Positions 30,188 through 41,311 are shown, counted from the stretch's first letter. The stretch: DNA of 64,000 bases from an uncultured Luteitalea sp. (GCA_934541105.1 CAKTDA010000003.1:248001-312000); one strand, 5' to 3'. Program-made: numbers and translations. The notes: generated by a model not told the origin, from the letters alone.

Positions 30188-30757
30188 ATGCGAGCAGTCA
30201 CTGCAACCGGGTCCGGACGTATGTGCACCGTCGTGCTGTGCCTTGCCCTCATCGCCGCGTCACCCGCAGCGGGGCAGGAGCCGACGGCGACGGCCGTGCA
30301 GGACGCCGACGTCCATGCATCGAGGCCCGAGGCGACACTCCGCGTGACCGGCGACGTCCGCACGACGCTGTCGATCACGGCGTCCGACCTCGCCGCGATG
30401 CCGCGCACCAGCGTCGAGGTCTCGAGTGAGGACGGTCGGACGGCCACGTACGGCGGTGTGCTCGTCGGTGAACTGCTGAAGCGAGCCGGCGCGACCCTCG
30501 GCAGCGAGATGCGGGGCAACGCGATGACGACGTACGTGCTCGCGACGGCGCGCGACGGCTACGAGGTCCTCTTCTCGCTGGCCGAACTCGACCCGGCTTT
30601 CACGGGCTCCGAGGTCCTCGTCGCCGACACGATCGACGGCAAGCCGCTGTTTGCCTACCAGGGCCCGTTCCGGATCGTGGCGCCCCATGATGCCCGGGGC
30701 GCCCGCTCCATCCGGATGCTCGAGCGTCTCGAGGTCGTGCGACTCGGGAAGGAGTGA
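30188..30757 (+). CDS. Exported molybdopterin-oxidoreductase-fold protein lacking the cofactor cysteine
   Basis: The 189-residue product has a signal peptide (CTVVLCLALIAASPAAG). The mature chain follows the sulphite-oxidase-type domain: LRVTGDVRTTLSITASDLAAMP, then GVLVGELLKRAGA, then a C-terminal PFRIVAPHDARGARSIRMLERLEVV. In active enzymes a cysteine near the start of this fold binds molybdenum; here that region reads RTSVEVSSEDG and no cysteine remains after the signal. It is therefore probably a non-redox binding protein. In-frame ATGs at 30167 and 30221 are alternative starts. Its stop overlaps the start of the di-haem gene (TGATG), so the two are one unit. Confidence 0.65.
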   Translation: MRAVTATGSGRMCTVVLCLALIAASPAAGQEPTATAVQDADVHASRPEATLRVTGDVRTTLSITASDLAAMPRTSVEVSSEDGRTATYGGVLVGELLKRAGATLGSEMRGNAMTTYVLATARDGYEVLFSLAELDPAFTGSEVLVADTIDGKPLFAYQGPFRIVAPHDARGARSIRMLERLEVVRLGKE

Positions 30758-31901
30758 TGCGCGCCTTTGTCACGCTGACGGCCGTCCTGTTCGCGGCCGC
30801 GCTGGCATCGAGCCAGGCGCCCGCGCAATCGCCGTATCCCTGGGGACTGCCTGCCGGCTTCCGCTGCCGACCGTCCCGGCCCACAACCCGATCACCGCAG
30901 CGAAGGTCGACCTCGGCCGCCACCTGTTCCACGACACGCGACTGTCGGGCAACGGCACGCAGTCCTGCGCGACATGCCATCAGCAGGCCCGTGCCTTCAC
31001 CGATGGCCGGGCGCGCAGCATCGGATCCACAGGTGAAGTGCATCCGCGCGGCAGCATGAGCCTCGTCAACGTCGCGTATGCGCGGACGTTGAACTGGGCG
31101 AATCCGCATCTCACGCGGCTCGAGGACCAGGCGCTCGTGCCGATGTACGGCGACCACCCGATCGAGATGGGGCTCGACCGCGCCGATGGGTGGCTCGACG
31201 ACATTGCGGGCGACGACACGTATCGGCGCCTCTTCCGTGCGGCATTCGATGGGGACGCCTCCGTCACACGCGACCGAGTCGTGAAGTCGCTCGCGAGCTT
31301 CCAGCGTGCGATCGTCTCGGCCCGCTCGCCATACGACCGGTACCACTTCGACCGCGACGACGCCGCCATCCCGGAGGCAGCCCGGCGCGGCGAGGTGCTG
31401 TTCCATAGCCGTCCGCTGTCCTGCTTCACCTGTCATGGCGGGGTCCATTTCTCTGGTGCGATGGGCTCGCCCGGACGGGCCATGGGCACCGCGTTCCACA
31501 ACACCGGGCTGTACAACCTCCGCGGGGCACTGTCCTATCCGTCGGAGAACCCCGGCACGTTCGCGATCACGGGAGACGCGGCGGACGTCGGCCGCTTCAA
31601 GGCGCCGACACTCAGGAACATTGCCGTCACGGCGCCCTACATGCACGACGGCAGCGTCGCGACCCTCGGGGATGTCATCGACCACTACGCCGCGGGCGGG
31701 AGGACGATCGCGGCAGGGCCGCATGCCGGCGTCGGGCGCGACAACCCGAACAAGAGCCCGTCGCTCCGCGGCTTCATGCTGACGGCGGACCAGCGTTCCG
31801 ATCTCATCGCGTTCCTCGAGGCACTGACCGACGAGCCGCTGCTGCGCGATCCGCGATTCGCCGATCCGTGGCCTGCAGTGCGCACGACGAGCGTGCGGTG
31901 A
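30757..31901 (+). CDS. Di-haem cytochrome c peroxidase/MauG family protein, apparent frameshift
   Basis: ATG 30757 follows AAGGAG and overlaps the upstream stop. The frame gives an export signal (MRAFVTLTAVLFAAALASSQ) and SPYPWGLPAGF. Near 30861 the family sequence continues in another frame, as PLPTVPAHNPITAAKVDLGRH. One extra C there would join the two. Downstream the frame is intact to 31901, with haem sites CATCH (30966-30980) and CFTCH (31422-31436). Other landmarks are LFHDTRLSGNGTQ, EMGL, NTGLYN and APTLRNIAVTAPYMHDGS. The intact protein would be a periplasmic di-haem peroxidase or MauG-like enzyme of about 382 residues. The frameshift may be real or a sequencing error. Confidence 0.8.
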
Positions 31902-31907
31902 CCGGCG

Positions 31908-34900
31908 TCAGGGCTCCCGCTTGCGTGGCCAGCGGATTGGCGCGATGTCCTCGTCGGCAATCGTCGGCAACTCGTCGATGGTGACAGGCGCGTCCTGCCA
32001 GCGGCCCGGCCGCCTCTGCCGCGGCATGGCCGCCGAGCCGGCGGGGTCGTGCAACTGGAGTCCCTGCGACGTCGCGACGAAGCCGGCGGCCTCGAGGTAT
32101 GGCCGGATGGCCGCGTCGAGTGCCGGCTCGCCGTTGACCTCGGTGAGCACCAGGCGCGCCGCACGCTGCTCGCGGTCGGTGCCCGTCATCGGCAACGCGC
32201 GCGCGAGCGCCTCGGCATGGCGGCCGCGATCCGGCTCGTGCGCTGGCAGCCAGACGAGCAGCGATCGCATGCCCCTCGCGATCCAGGCCGTGAGGTGGCC
32301 GTCGACGAGCACCACGCGCGCGCCCACGCTGCGCGTCGGGCCGCGGCCCGACGCCTCGCCGGGCGGATCGGGCCACTTCACGAGGGCGCCATACGGATTG
32401 GCGGGGTCGGTGGCCGACAGCACGGCGACGTCGGGAACCTCGGGCGGCGTCCGCAGCGCGCGCAGCAGGTCCACTGCTGCCGGCGCGGCGAACTGCATCG
32501 CGCCCACGCCGCTGACGAAGTATCCCCGACGGATCCGCCCGCCCTCCTCCAGCGTGCGGAACACGTCGTAGATCGCGGTGAACCCGCCGGGAAGTCCCTC
32601 GGCCGATGCGACATCCCGCGTCACGACGCCGTATCGTGTCAGCAACTGCTGACCCATGGCCGCGCTCCACGCCGTGGCCGTGGTGCCGCCAGCCGGCTGC
32701 AGCCGAGTCCACCGGCCTTCCGCGGCCGGTGGTGCCACGCGTCGCGATCGGAATGGCCGCGACGCGGCGCGGCCGCGGCGGTCGCGCGGCGTGCCGTCGA
32801 CGTGCGCGCGCAACGGCTGCAGGGTGTCGTTGGTGATGAGGCCGCGCCAGACGAGCGACCAGATCGCGTCCACCGTGTCCTGCGGGAACCCGCCGCCCGA
32901 CGCCTCGTGCAGTGCCGCGAAGAACTGTGCCCCCCGTGCCTCGAGCGTCTCGACGATGGCCTGCTCGCGCGGCGCCAGTTCGTCGCTCGACACGGGCACC
33001 ACGATGCCTCGCCACAACGTTGCCAGGTGGTCCGTGAGGTACAGGGCCACGCGGCCGTCGCGCTCGCCGAGCGGGCCCACGCCACACCAGACGACCTCGC
33101 CGGCCGAGATCAGGGCGTCGAGATCCGACGGCTGGTACCGTTCGAGGCGCGCCGGCAGGATCTCGCGCTCGAGCACCGATGCGGCAAGGGGCAGGCCCTG
33201 CAGGACCTCGACGACGTCGAGGAGGGCGTCGAGGCCGCGCCGCGGGCGCGTGACGCCCTGCCACTGCGTCAGGAGCCGGCCGAGCACCGGCAGTTCCACC
33301 GGCTCGACCTCGTGCCGCAGCTTCGCGAGCGACCGGCGGCGCACGCTCGTCAGCACCGACGACTCGCACCATTCCTGGTGCTTGCCGCCCGGCCTGAACT
33401 CGCCTTCGAGCACGCGGCCTTCGGCGTGCAGGGCCCTCAACGCGAGGTCCGCCGTGGATCGCCCGAGGCCGAATCGTGCCGCGACATCGTCGGTCGTGAA
33501 GGGGCCGTGCGTGCGGGCGTATCGGGAGACGAGGTCGCGCAGGGCCTGCGGTTGCGGCGCGAGCAGCGCCTCGGGGAGCCCCGCGGGCACCGGCAGGCCG
33601 AGGGCGTCGCGGTAGCGCGCGACGTCTTCGACGGCCACGAGCCGGCGCTCGCTCGCGATCGTCATCCACACCGCACGGCGCGCGCGCACGAGCTCGTCGC
33701 CCGCATCGTCGGGCACGCCATCCGACGTCCGATCGCGCACCTGCGGCACGGAGAGATCGCCGATGCGCAGCAGCAGGTCGTGGACCCCGTCGACCGTGCG
33801 CGCGCGGTAGTCGGGCAGCAGGCACTGGAGCTGCGCCTCGAGTGCGGCGAGCGCGTCGGCGTCGAGCAGTTCGCGGAGTTCCGCCGACCCGAGCAGCGCC
33901 TGCAGCTGCGACTGGTCGATCGTCAGCGCCTGCGCGCGACGCTCGGCGAGCGGCGCATCGCCGTCGTACAGGTAATTGGCGACGTACCCGAACAGCAGCG
34001 ACGAGGCGAACGGCGACGGCGCCTGCGTCTCGACACTGACGATGCGGACCTGGCGTGCCTGGACGGCGCGCAGCGTCTCGACGAGCGCCGGCATGTCGAA
34101 GACGTCGCGCAGGCATTCGCGATACGTCTCGAGCACGATCGGGAACGATCCGTAGCGTGACGCGACGCCGAGCAGATCCTGCGCGCGCTTGCGCTGCTGC
34201 CAGAGCGGCGCCCGGCGTCCCGGTCGGCGACGGGGCAGCAGGAGCGCACGTCCCGCGCACTCGCGGAACCGCGCGGCAAACAGCGACGTCGAGCCGAGCT
34301 GCCGCAGCACGAGGCTTTCGATCTCGTCGGGATCGGGCACGAGCCACTGCGGGTCAGGCGGTTCGTCGGTCTCCGGGAAGCGGACGACGAATCCGTCGTC
34401 GGCCCACATCGTCTCGACCTCGAGGCCGAGCTGCTCGCGCAGCCGGGCGAGGACGCCCATCGCCCAGGGCGCGAGGATCTGGCCGCCGAGGGGGGAGAGC
34501 AGGCACAGCCGCCAGTCACCGAGCTCGTCGCGTACCCGCTCGATGACGATCGTGCGGTCGTCTGGCACGGCGCCCGCCGCCTCCTCCTGATCGTCGAGGT
34601 ACTGCACGAGATTGGTGGCGGCACGCGCGTCGAGGTCGTGGTCGCGTTCGAGCCGCGCCCTTGCCGTCTCTGCATCGTCGCGCCGCAGCCTGCGGACGAG
34701 CGCGCCGATCTCGCGCCCGAACTCGAGGGGGCGCCCGGGGCCGTCGCCCTTCCAGAACGGCATCTTGCCCGGCTGGCCGGGCGCCGGCGACACGAGCACG
34801 CGGTCGTGCGAGATGTCCTCGATGCGCCACGTCGAGGCGCCGAGGAGGAACGTCTCGCCGACGGCGCTCTCGAACACCATCTCCTCGTCGAGTTCGCCGA

Positions 34901-36485
34901 CGCGCGCGGTGCCGGTTGGTGCGCCAGCGAGGAACACGCCGTACAGGCCGCGATCGGGAATCGTGCCCGCGTTGGCGATGGCCACACGCCTGGCCCCCTG
35001 GCGCGTGGTGACGATGTTGCCGACGCGGTCCCATGTGAGGCGCGGGCGCAGCTCCGCGAACTCGTCCGACGGGTAGCGGCCCGACAGCATGTCGAGCACG
35101 CCGTCGAAGCTCTCGCGGGCGAGCGACGCGAACGGCGCCGCCTGACACACCCGCGCGTAGAGATCGTCGACGTGCCAGTCGTCCATCGCGACGATTGCGA
35201 CGATCTGCTGTGCGAGGACGTCCAGCGGGTTGCGCGGCATGCGGGTGGCTTCCACCCGTCCCTCGCGCATGGCGCGCACCGCCGCCGCACAGGCGACGAG
35301 GTCGCCGCGGTACTTCGGGAAGATCAGGCCCTCGCTCGTGGCGCCGACCTGGTGGCCGGCACGCCCGATGCGCTGCAGGCCGCTCGCCACCGAGGGTGGC
35401 GCCTCGATCTGCACGACGAGATCGACGGCGCCCATGTCGATGCCGAGCTCGAGCGACGACGTGCAGGCGAGCCCGCGGAGCTGGCCGGCCTTGAGGGCGT
35501 CCTCGATGGCCATCCGCTGCTCGCGCGCGAGCGAGCCGTGGTGTGCGCGCACGAGCGTCTCGCCCGCGAGATCGTTGATCGATGCGGCCAGCCGTTCGGC
35601 GAGGCGCCGGCTGTTGACGAACAGCAGCGTGGACGTGTGCGCGCGCACGACGTCGAGCAGCCGCGGATGGATCGCCGCCCAGATCGACGGCGCCTGCGCA
35701 CTGCCGGCGGCGGGCCCGCTCGTGATGGCCTCGATCTGCGTGAGCCGCGCCATGTCCTCGACGGGCACCTCGATGCGCAGCGACAGCTGGCGCGTGCGGC
35801 CGGCGTCCACGATCGTCACGGGACGCCCCACGCCGCCGAGGAAGTGCGCGACTTCGTCGAGCGGGCGCTGCGTCGCCGACAGCCCGATGCGCTGGATCGG
35901 CTGGCCGGCGATGGCCTCGAGGCGCTCGAGCGACAGCGCGAGGTGCGCGCCGCGCTTGGTGGCGACCATCGCGTGGATCTCGTCCACGATCACCGTGTGG
36001 ACCGAGCGCAGCTGCTCGCGGGCGTTCGACGTGAGCAGCAGGTACAGCGATTCGGGCGTGGTGATGAGGATGTCGGCCGGATGCCGCATGAAGCGCGCCC
36101 GATCGGGCGCCGGCGTATCGCCGGTGCGGATGGCGACCTCGGGCACGTGATGGACGACGCCCTGCTCGCGCGCCAGGCGGCTGATCCCGGCGAGCGGTGC
36201 GCGCAGGTTCCGCTCGACGTCCACGGCGAGCGCCTTGAGCGGCGAGATGTACAGCACGCGGCAGCGCGCCTTCGGATCCGGTGGCGGCTCGAACATGAGC
36301 CGGTCGATGCACCACAGGAATCCCGTCAGCGTCTTGCCGCTGCCTGTCGGCGCGAGCAGCAGGACACGCTCGCCCCTCGCAATGGCCGGCCAACCCAGCA
36401 CCTGGGGCGGCGTCGGCGCGTCGAACGCGGTGCCGAACCACTGCTGGACGACCGGATGGAACGGCACTTCTCGCCGGTTTTGCAC
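31908..36485 (-). CDS. lhr: Large DEAD/DEAH-box helicase, Lhr family
   Basis: With the GTG start at 36485 the product has 1525 residues, close to E. coli Lhr (about 1540). The start is supported by AAGGG seven bases upstream; in-frame codons further upstream would run into the divergent gene. Motifs: Walker A APTGSGKT with K51, DEIH at 168-171, TTPESLYLLL, GLSATQRPLDEVA, LLFVNSRRLAERLA, VRAHHGSLAREQR, SSLELGIDMGAVD and QRIGRAGHQVG. A winged-helix region and a long C-terminal Lhr extension follow. Lhr is a 3'-5' translocase that unwinds RNA:DNA and branched DNA in repair. The gene is monocistronic. Confidence 0.92.
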   Translation of the reverse strand: MQNRREVPFHPVVQQWFGTAFDAPTPPQVLGWPAIARGERVLLLAPTGSGKTLTGFLWCIDRLMFEPPPDPKARCRVLYISPLKALAVDVERNLRAPLAGISRLAREQGVVHHVPEVAIRTGDTPAPDRARFMRHPADILITTPESLYLLLTSNAREQLRSVHTVIVDEIHAMVATKRGAHLALSLERLEAIAGQPIQRIGLSATQRPLDEVAHFLGGVGRPVTIVDAGRTRQLSLRIEVPVEDMARLTQIEAITSGPAAGSAQAPSIWAAIHPRLLDVVRAHTSTLLFVNSRRLAERLAASINDLAGETLVRAHHGSLAREQRMAIEDALKAGQLRGLACTSSLELGIDMGAVDLVVQIEAPPSVASGLQRIGRAGHQVGATSEGLIFPKYRGDLVACAAAVRAMREGRVEATRMPRNPLDVLAQQIVAIVAMDDWHVDDLYARVCQAAPFASLARESFDGVLDMLSGRYPSDEFAELRPRLTWDRVGNIVTTRQGARRVAIANAGTIPDRGLYGVFLAGAPTGTARVGELDEEMVFESAVGETFLLGASTWRIEDISHDRVLVSPAPGQPGKMPFWKGDGPGRPLEFGREIGALVRRLRRDDAETARARLERDHDLDARAATNLVQYLDDQEEAAGAVPDDRTIVIERVRDELGDWRLCLLSPLGGQILAPWAMGVLARLREQLGLEVETMWADDGFVVRFPETDEPPDPQWLVPDPDEIESLVLRQLGSTSLFAARFRECAGRALLLPRRRPGRRAPLWQQRKRAQDLLGVASRYGSFPIVLETYRECLRDVFDMPALVETLRAVQARQVRIVSVETQAPSPFASSLLFGYVANYLYDGDAPLAERRAQALTIDQSQLQALLGSAELRELLDADALAALEAQLQCLLPDYRARTVDGVHDLLLRIGDLSVPQVRDRTSDGVPDDAGDELVRARRAVWMTIASERRLVAVEDVARYRDALGLPVPAGLPEALLAPQPQALRDLVSRYARTHGPFTTDDVAARFGLGRSTADLALRALHAEGRVLEGEFRPGGKHQEWCESSVLTSVRRRSLAKLRHEVEPVELPVLGRLLTQWQGVTRPRRGLDALLDVVEVLQGLPLAASVLEREILPARLERYQPSDLDALISAGEVVWCGVGPLGERDGRVALYLTDHLATLWRGIVVPVSSDELAPREQAIVETLEARGAQFFAALHEASGGGFPQDTVDAIWSLVWRGLITNDTLQPLRAHVDGTPRDRRGRAASRPFRSRRVAPPAAEGRWTRLQPAGGTTATAWSAAMGQQLLTRYGVVTRDVASAEGLPGGFTAIYDVFRTLEEGGRIRRGYFVSGVGAMQFAAPAAVDLLRALRTPPEVPDVAVLSATDPANPYGALVKWPDPPGEASGRGPTRSVGARVVLVDGHLTAWIARGMRSLLVWLPAHEPDRGRHAEALARALPMTGTDREQRAARLVLTEVNGEPALDAAIRPYLEAAGFVATSQGLQLHDPAGSAAMPRQRRPGRWQDAPVTIDELPTIADEDIAPIRWPRKREP

Positions 36486-36570
36486 TTTTCTGCCCTTTTC
36501 GACCTGTTCTTCGTTTATCCTCTCATGTTGACCACGCGCCTGTCGGCGCGTTCGGGGAGGACGAATCTGC

Positions 36571-36822
36571 ATGAGTGATGCTGGTGAAGGGCTTGTCGAC
36601 GCCGAGGCCCGATTGCAGGAACAGCTCGACGCGCGCGAGCACGAGAAGCGTCGTCGCGGCCTTGCCGCAGGCGTGGATCCCGAGAAGCTTCGGGCGCGCG
36701 AATCGCTCCGGCTCGCACGAGCCGAGCTCACGGCACAGTTGGGGAACACGTCGCACCCGGTACGCAAGCAGCAGATCGAGGCGGCCGTCGCCGAGCTCGA
36801 CAAGCGCCTCGCGGCGATCTAG
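36571..36822 (+). CDS. Small charged coiled-coil protein, unknown function
   Basis: The 83-residue product is highly charged and probably a helical hairpin: EARLQEQLDAREHEKRRRG, then EKLRARESLRLARAELTAQL, then KQQIEAAVAELDKRLAAI. It has no cysteine, no signal and no membrane segment. GGGGAGG ten bases before ATG 36571 makes a good ribosome site. It is divergent from lhr with 85 bases between start codons and lies 15 bases before the phosphatidylcholine synthase gene, so it may be co-transcribed with that gene. Function cannot be assigned. Confidence 0.6.
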   Translation: MSDAGEGLVDAEARLQEQLDAREHEKRRRGLAAGVDPEKLRARESLRLARAELTAQLGNTSHPVRKQQIEAAVAELDKRLAAI

Positions 36823-36837
36823 GCTGCGCCGGGACCC

Positions 36838-37539
36838 ATGTCCCTGATCCGCAGCGCCCTGGCCCTCACGGTCCACGCCTACACGGCGTCGGGAGCCCTG
36901 CTGGCCTGGCTGGCCCTGTGGAGCGCGTGGGAACGCGACCCGCGCACGGCGCTCCTCTGGCTCGCGCTTGCGTGCTTCGTGGACGCCACCGACGGATTTG
37001 CCGCGCGCGCGGCAAACGTCGGCCGGTACGCGCCGTGGATCGACGGCGCCCGTCTCGACGACATCGTCGACTTCCTCACGTACGTCTTCGTGCCCCTCGT
37101 CATCCTCTGGCGCGAGGGGCTGCTCGGTGGTGCGTCAGGGCTCGTCGCCGTCGCGGCAGTCCTCGTCGCGAGCGGGCTCGGGTTCGCCAACCTGCAGGCC
37201 AAGACCTCCGACTACTTCTTCACGGGCTGGCCGTCGTACTGGAACCTGATTGCCGTGTATGCCCTCGCGTGGGGATGGCCGCAGGCGGCAACGACCGTCA
37301 CGCTGATCGTCCTCGCGGTGCTGGTGTTCGTGCCGATCCGGTACGTCTATCCGTCGCGCACCGTCACGTTGATGAAGACCACGCTCGGCCTCGGCGCGAT
37401 CTGGGCCGTGCAGATGCTCCTGATGATCTGGTGGCTGCCAGACGTGCCGGCGTGGCTGCTGTGGAGCGCCCTCGTGTATCCCGCCTACTACGCGGTGCTG
37501 TCGCTCTGGCTGAACGTGCGTAGACGTGTCGCAGCGTGA
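36838..37539 (+). CDS. pcs: Phosphatidylcholine synthase-like CDP-alcohol phosphatidyltransferase
   Basis: The 233-residue membrane enzyme has seven or eight hydrophobic spans. The CDP-alcohol phosphatidyltransferase signature is complete: D49-x2-D52-G53-x2-A-R57 and G70-x3-D74-x3-D78. The later motif SDYFFTGWPSYWNLIAVY is typical of bacterial phosphatidylcholine synthases, which join choline directly to CDP-diacylglycerol. Phosphatidylserine and phosphatidylglycerophosphate synthases lack it. If correct, the cell can make phosphatidylcholine from external choline. I see no PmtA-type N-methyltransferase in the window. A hairpin repeat lies 17 bases after the stop. Confidence 0.82.
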   Translation: MSLIRSALALTVHAYTASGALLAWLALWSAWERDPRTALLWLALACFVDATDGFAARAANVGRYAPWIDGARLDDIVDFLTYVFVPLVILWREGLLGGASGLVAVAAVLVASGLGFANLQAKTSDYFFTGWPSYWNLIAVYALAWGWPQAATTVTLIVLAVLVFVPIRYVYPSRTVTLMKTTLGLGAIWAVQMLLMIWWLPDVPAWLLWSALVYPAYYAVLSLWLNVRRRVAA

Positions 37540-37556
37540 GCGCTGATGAACGTCGA

Positions 37557-37578
37557 CCGTCGACCTGAAGGTCGACGG
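37557..37578. repeat. Hairpin repeat, copy 2 (CCGTCGACC-TGAA-GGTCGACGG)
   Basis: Nine perfect base pairs close a TGAA loop. Read on the minus strand the loop is TTCA, close to the CTCA loop of the copy at 29081-29102. It lies 17 bases after the pcs stop. Confidence 0.7.
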
Positions 37579-37638
37579 CTACGGATTGCTGTTCATCCCC
37601 CGCGGTGGCACCTCCCCACGGGCAGCTTGTCCTGGCTG

Positions 37639-37703
37639 AATCCCGAATCCCGAATCCCGAATCCCGAGTCCCCAATCCCGAGTCCCGAGTCCAATCCCGA
37701 GTC
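37639..37703. repeat. Degenerate heptamer tandem repeat (AATCCCG, i.e. CGGGATT on the minus strand)
   Basis: About nine units in register: aatcccg four times, agtcccc, aatcccg, agtcccg, a short agtcc, aatcccg, then agtc. It fills most of the space between pcs and the convergent M61 peptidase gene and just touches the latter's stop. Confidence 0.85.
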
Positions 37704-39531
37704 AGTCCACGCCGAGCCACGCGTCGCGCGCGGCGATCTGGGCCGTCGTCGCGTTGGGCCGCGGCTGCAGCCGCCAGGCATTGCCCGGCTCCTGCCCGAA
37801 CCTGACCTCGACGCGCAGCAACTCGTCGCGACGGGCAACGAGCAGGCTGGCGGTCGTGGTCGGTGGGTAGTGGTCGAGCCGCCGATCCCACTGCTCGGGC
37901 CGCACGCGATAGTCGCCGATCGCGATGATCTCGTCGTCCACGGCAAGGCCCGCCGAGGCCGCCGGCGTGTCGCGGCGGACCTGCGTGATCACGAGCCGGC
38001 CGCCGTCGTTCTTCGTCTGCACGCCGAGCCAGCCGCGCGTCGCCCGGCTGTCGGCGGGCATGAACGACAGCCCGAACGTGTCGAGCAGCGGCTGGTAGTC
38101 GAGCGGCTGGGTGGTGTCGAGCGCCCGGGCCATGACGTCGGCGAGATCCACGCCGCCGGCTTCGCTCACGAGAGCCCGGAACTGCGCCTCGGTGAACCCG
38201 CGTGCGCCCGAGTACCGTGCGTACGCCGCACGCATCACGTCGTCGAGCGACCTGGCGCCGCCGCTGGCCGCGCGGATGCGCGCATCGAGCAGCGCGGCGA
38301 TGACGAGGCCCTTGGTGTAGTAGTTGACCGACGTGTTGGCCGAGTTCTCGTCCGGCCGGTACTGCTTGATCCACGCGTCGTAGGAGGAGAGCGTCGCCGG
38401 CTGCACGAGACGTCCGGGCGTGGTCTCGAGTGCGCGGATGTCGTTCGACAGCGAGCCGAAGTACTCGGCAGGACTCGCGAGCCCCGCCCGCGCGACGAGC
38501 AGGTCTCCGTAGTAGGACGTGAAGCCTTCCGACATCCAGAGGCTGGGCGAGTAGTTCTCGTTCTCGTAGTCGAACGGCCCGAGCGCCACCGGCCGCAGCC
38601 GCTTGACGTTCCACACGTGGAACAGCTCGTGGCTCACGAGATTGAGCCAGCCCACGTAGCCCTCCCGCGTGCCCATGGCCCAGCGGCTCGTCATCAGCAC
38701 CGTGGAGTTCTGGTGCTCGAGGCCGCCGCCGGCCTCCGTGATCATGTTGATGAACACGTATTTCTCGTACGGCAGTCCGCCCCACATCTCCGCGTGCGTG
38801 GCGACGATGCGGGCGACGTCGGACGCGGCGCGCGCGCCGTCCCAGCTGCCGTTCTCGTTCACGTTGACGAGATAGTGCGGCGTGCCGTCGTGCGAGAACT
38901 CGTGCACGGCGAGATCGCCGGCGACGATCGGCCCGTCGACGAGCGCGTCGAAGTCGGCGGCCACGTAGGTGTGCGACGTGCCGGCCGGCTGATCGAGGCC
39001 CGACATCGATCGCGGCCAGGCCTGCGGCAGCTCGAGCGAGACCTGGTGGGGCCGCTCCAGGCCGCCAACGAGCGTGATGAACGTGGGCGCGCCGTTCAGC
39101 ATCGCGAACCGCGACTCGATCCAGTTCGTGCGCACGCTCATCTCGCGGCCGTACACGCGATAGCGGATCGTGACGCGTGCGGCGCCGCCCGTGTCGATTG
39201 CCCAGCGGTTCTTGCGCGTCTTCACGGGCGCCGAGACGCCCGCGGGCGACACCACCTCGAGTCCCTCGACGTGGCGCGCATACTCGCGCACGAGGTACGA
39301 GCCGGGCGTCCACACCGCCATCATCAGCTCGATGCGCTTCTGGCCGGCCGCCGGGTACGACGCCTCGACATCCACGTAGTGCCGGGCCGCGTCAGGGAAG
39401 CGCAGCGTGTAGGTGATGGCATCGGCGGGGCGACGGGCCGCTGCGGCCGTGCCGCCGGCAGTCTGGGCATCGAGAGTCATGGGCGAAATGCAGGCGATGG
39501 CGGCGAGGCACAGGAGGACGTGGCGGACCAT
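37702..39531 (-). CDS. Exported M61 family metallopeptidase with PDZ domain
   Basis: The 609-residue product has a signal peptide (VRHVLLCLAAIACISPMTLDA). The zinc site is H301-E-L-F-H305 in SHELFHVWNVKRLRP, with the third ligand expected at the glutamate of WMSEGFTSYYGDL. A PDZ domain covers about residues 500-590 (RGWLGVQT, ITQVRRDTPAASAGL, DEIIAIGDYRV). M61 enzymes (glycyl aminopeptidases) release N-terminal residues from peptides. The N-terminal half has the all-beta domain seen in the family (WTPGSYLVREYARHVEGLEV). It probably acts in the periplasm. A weak TAACAG hexamer lies six bases before the start. Confidence 0.9.
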   Translation of the reverse strand: MVRHVLLCLAAIACISPMTLDAQTAGGTAAAARRPADAITYTLRFPDAARHYVDVEASYPAAGQKRIELMMAVWTPGSYLVREYARHVEGLEVVSPAGVSAPVKTRKNRWAIDTGGAARVTIRYRVYGREMSVRTNWIESRFAMLNGAPTFITLVGGLERPHQVSLELPQAWPRSMSGLDQPAGTSHTYVAADFDALVDGPIVAGDLAVHEFSHDGTPHYLVNVNENGSWDGARAASDVARIVATHAEMWGGLPYEKYVFINMITEAGGGLEHQNSTVLMTSRWAMGTREGYVGWLNLVSHELFHVWNVKRLRPVALGPFDYENENYSPSLWMSEGFTSYYGDLLVARAGLASPAEYFGSLSNDIRALETTPGRLVQPATLSSYDAWIKQYRPDENSANTSVNYYTKGLVIAALLDARIRAASGGARSLDDVMRAAYARYSGARGFTEAQFRALVSEAGGVDLADVMARALDTTQPLDYQPLLDTFGLSFMPADSRATRGWLGVQTKNDGGRLVITQVRRDTPAASAGLAVDDEIIAIGDYRVRPEQWDRRLDHYPPTTTASLLVARRDELLRVEVRFGQEPGNAWRLQPRPNATTAQIAARDAWLGVD

Positions 39532-39609
39532 GGGGCTCTGTTAGGATTGACGCTCACCCGGCCGGCAGCGGCCGCTTGCGCGACCCGATCATAGGAGATT
39601 CCGTCCCGC

Positions 39610-41310
<1,701 letters not shown>

Positions 41311-41311
41311 G

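Noticed and set aside
36486..36803. N-terminal extension of Lhr beyond the GTG at 36485
   Set aside because: It would overlap the divergent small gene and adds no family-like sequence; a good ribosome site supports 36485.
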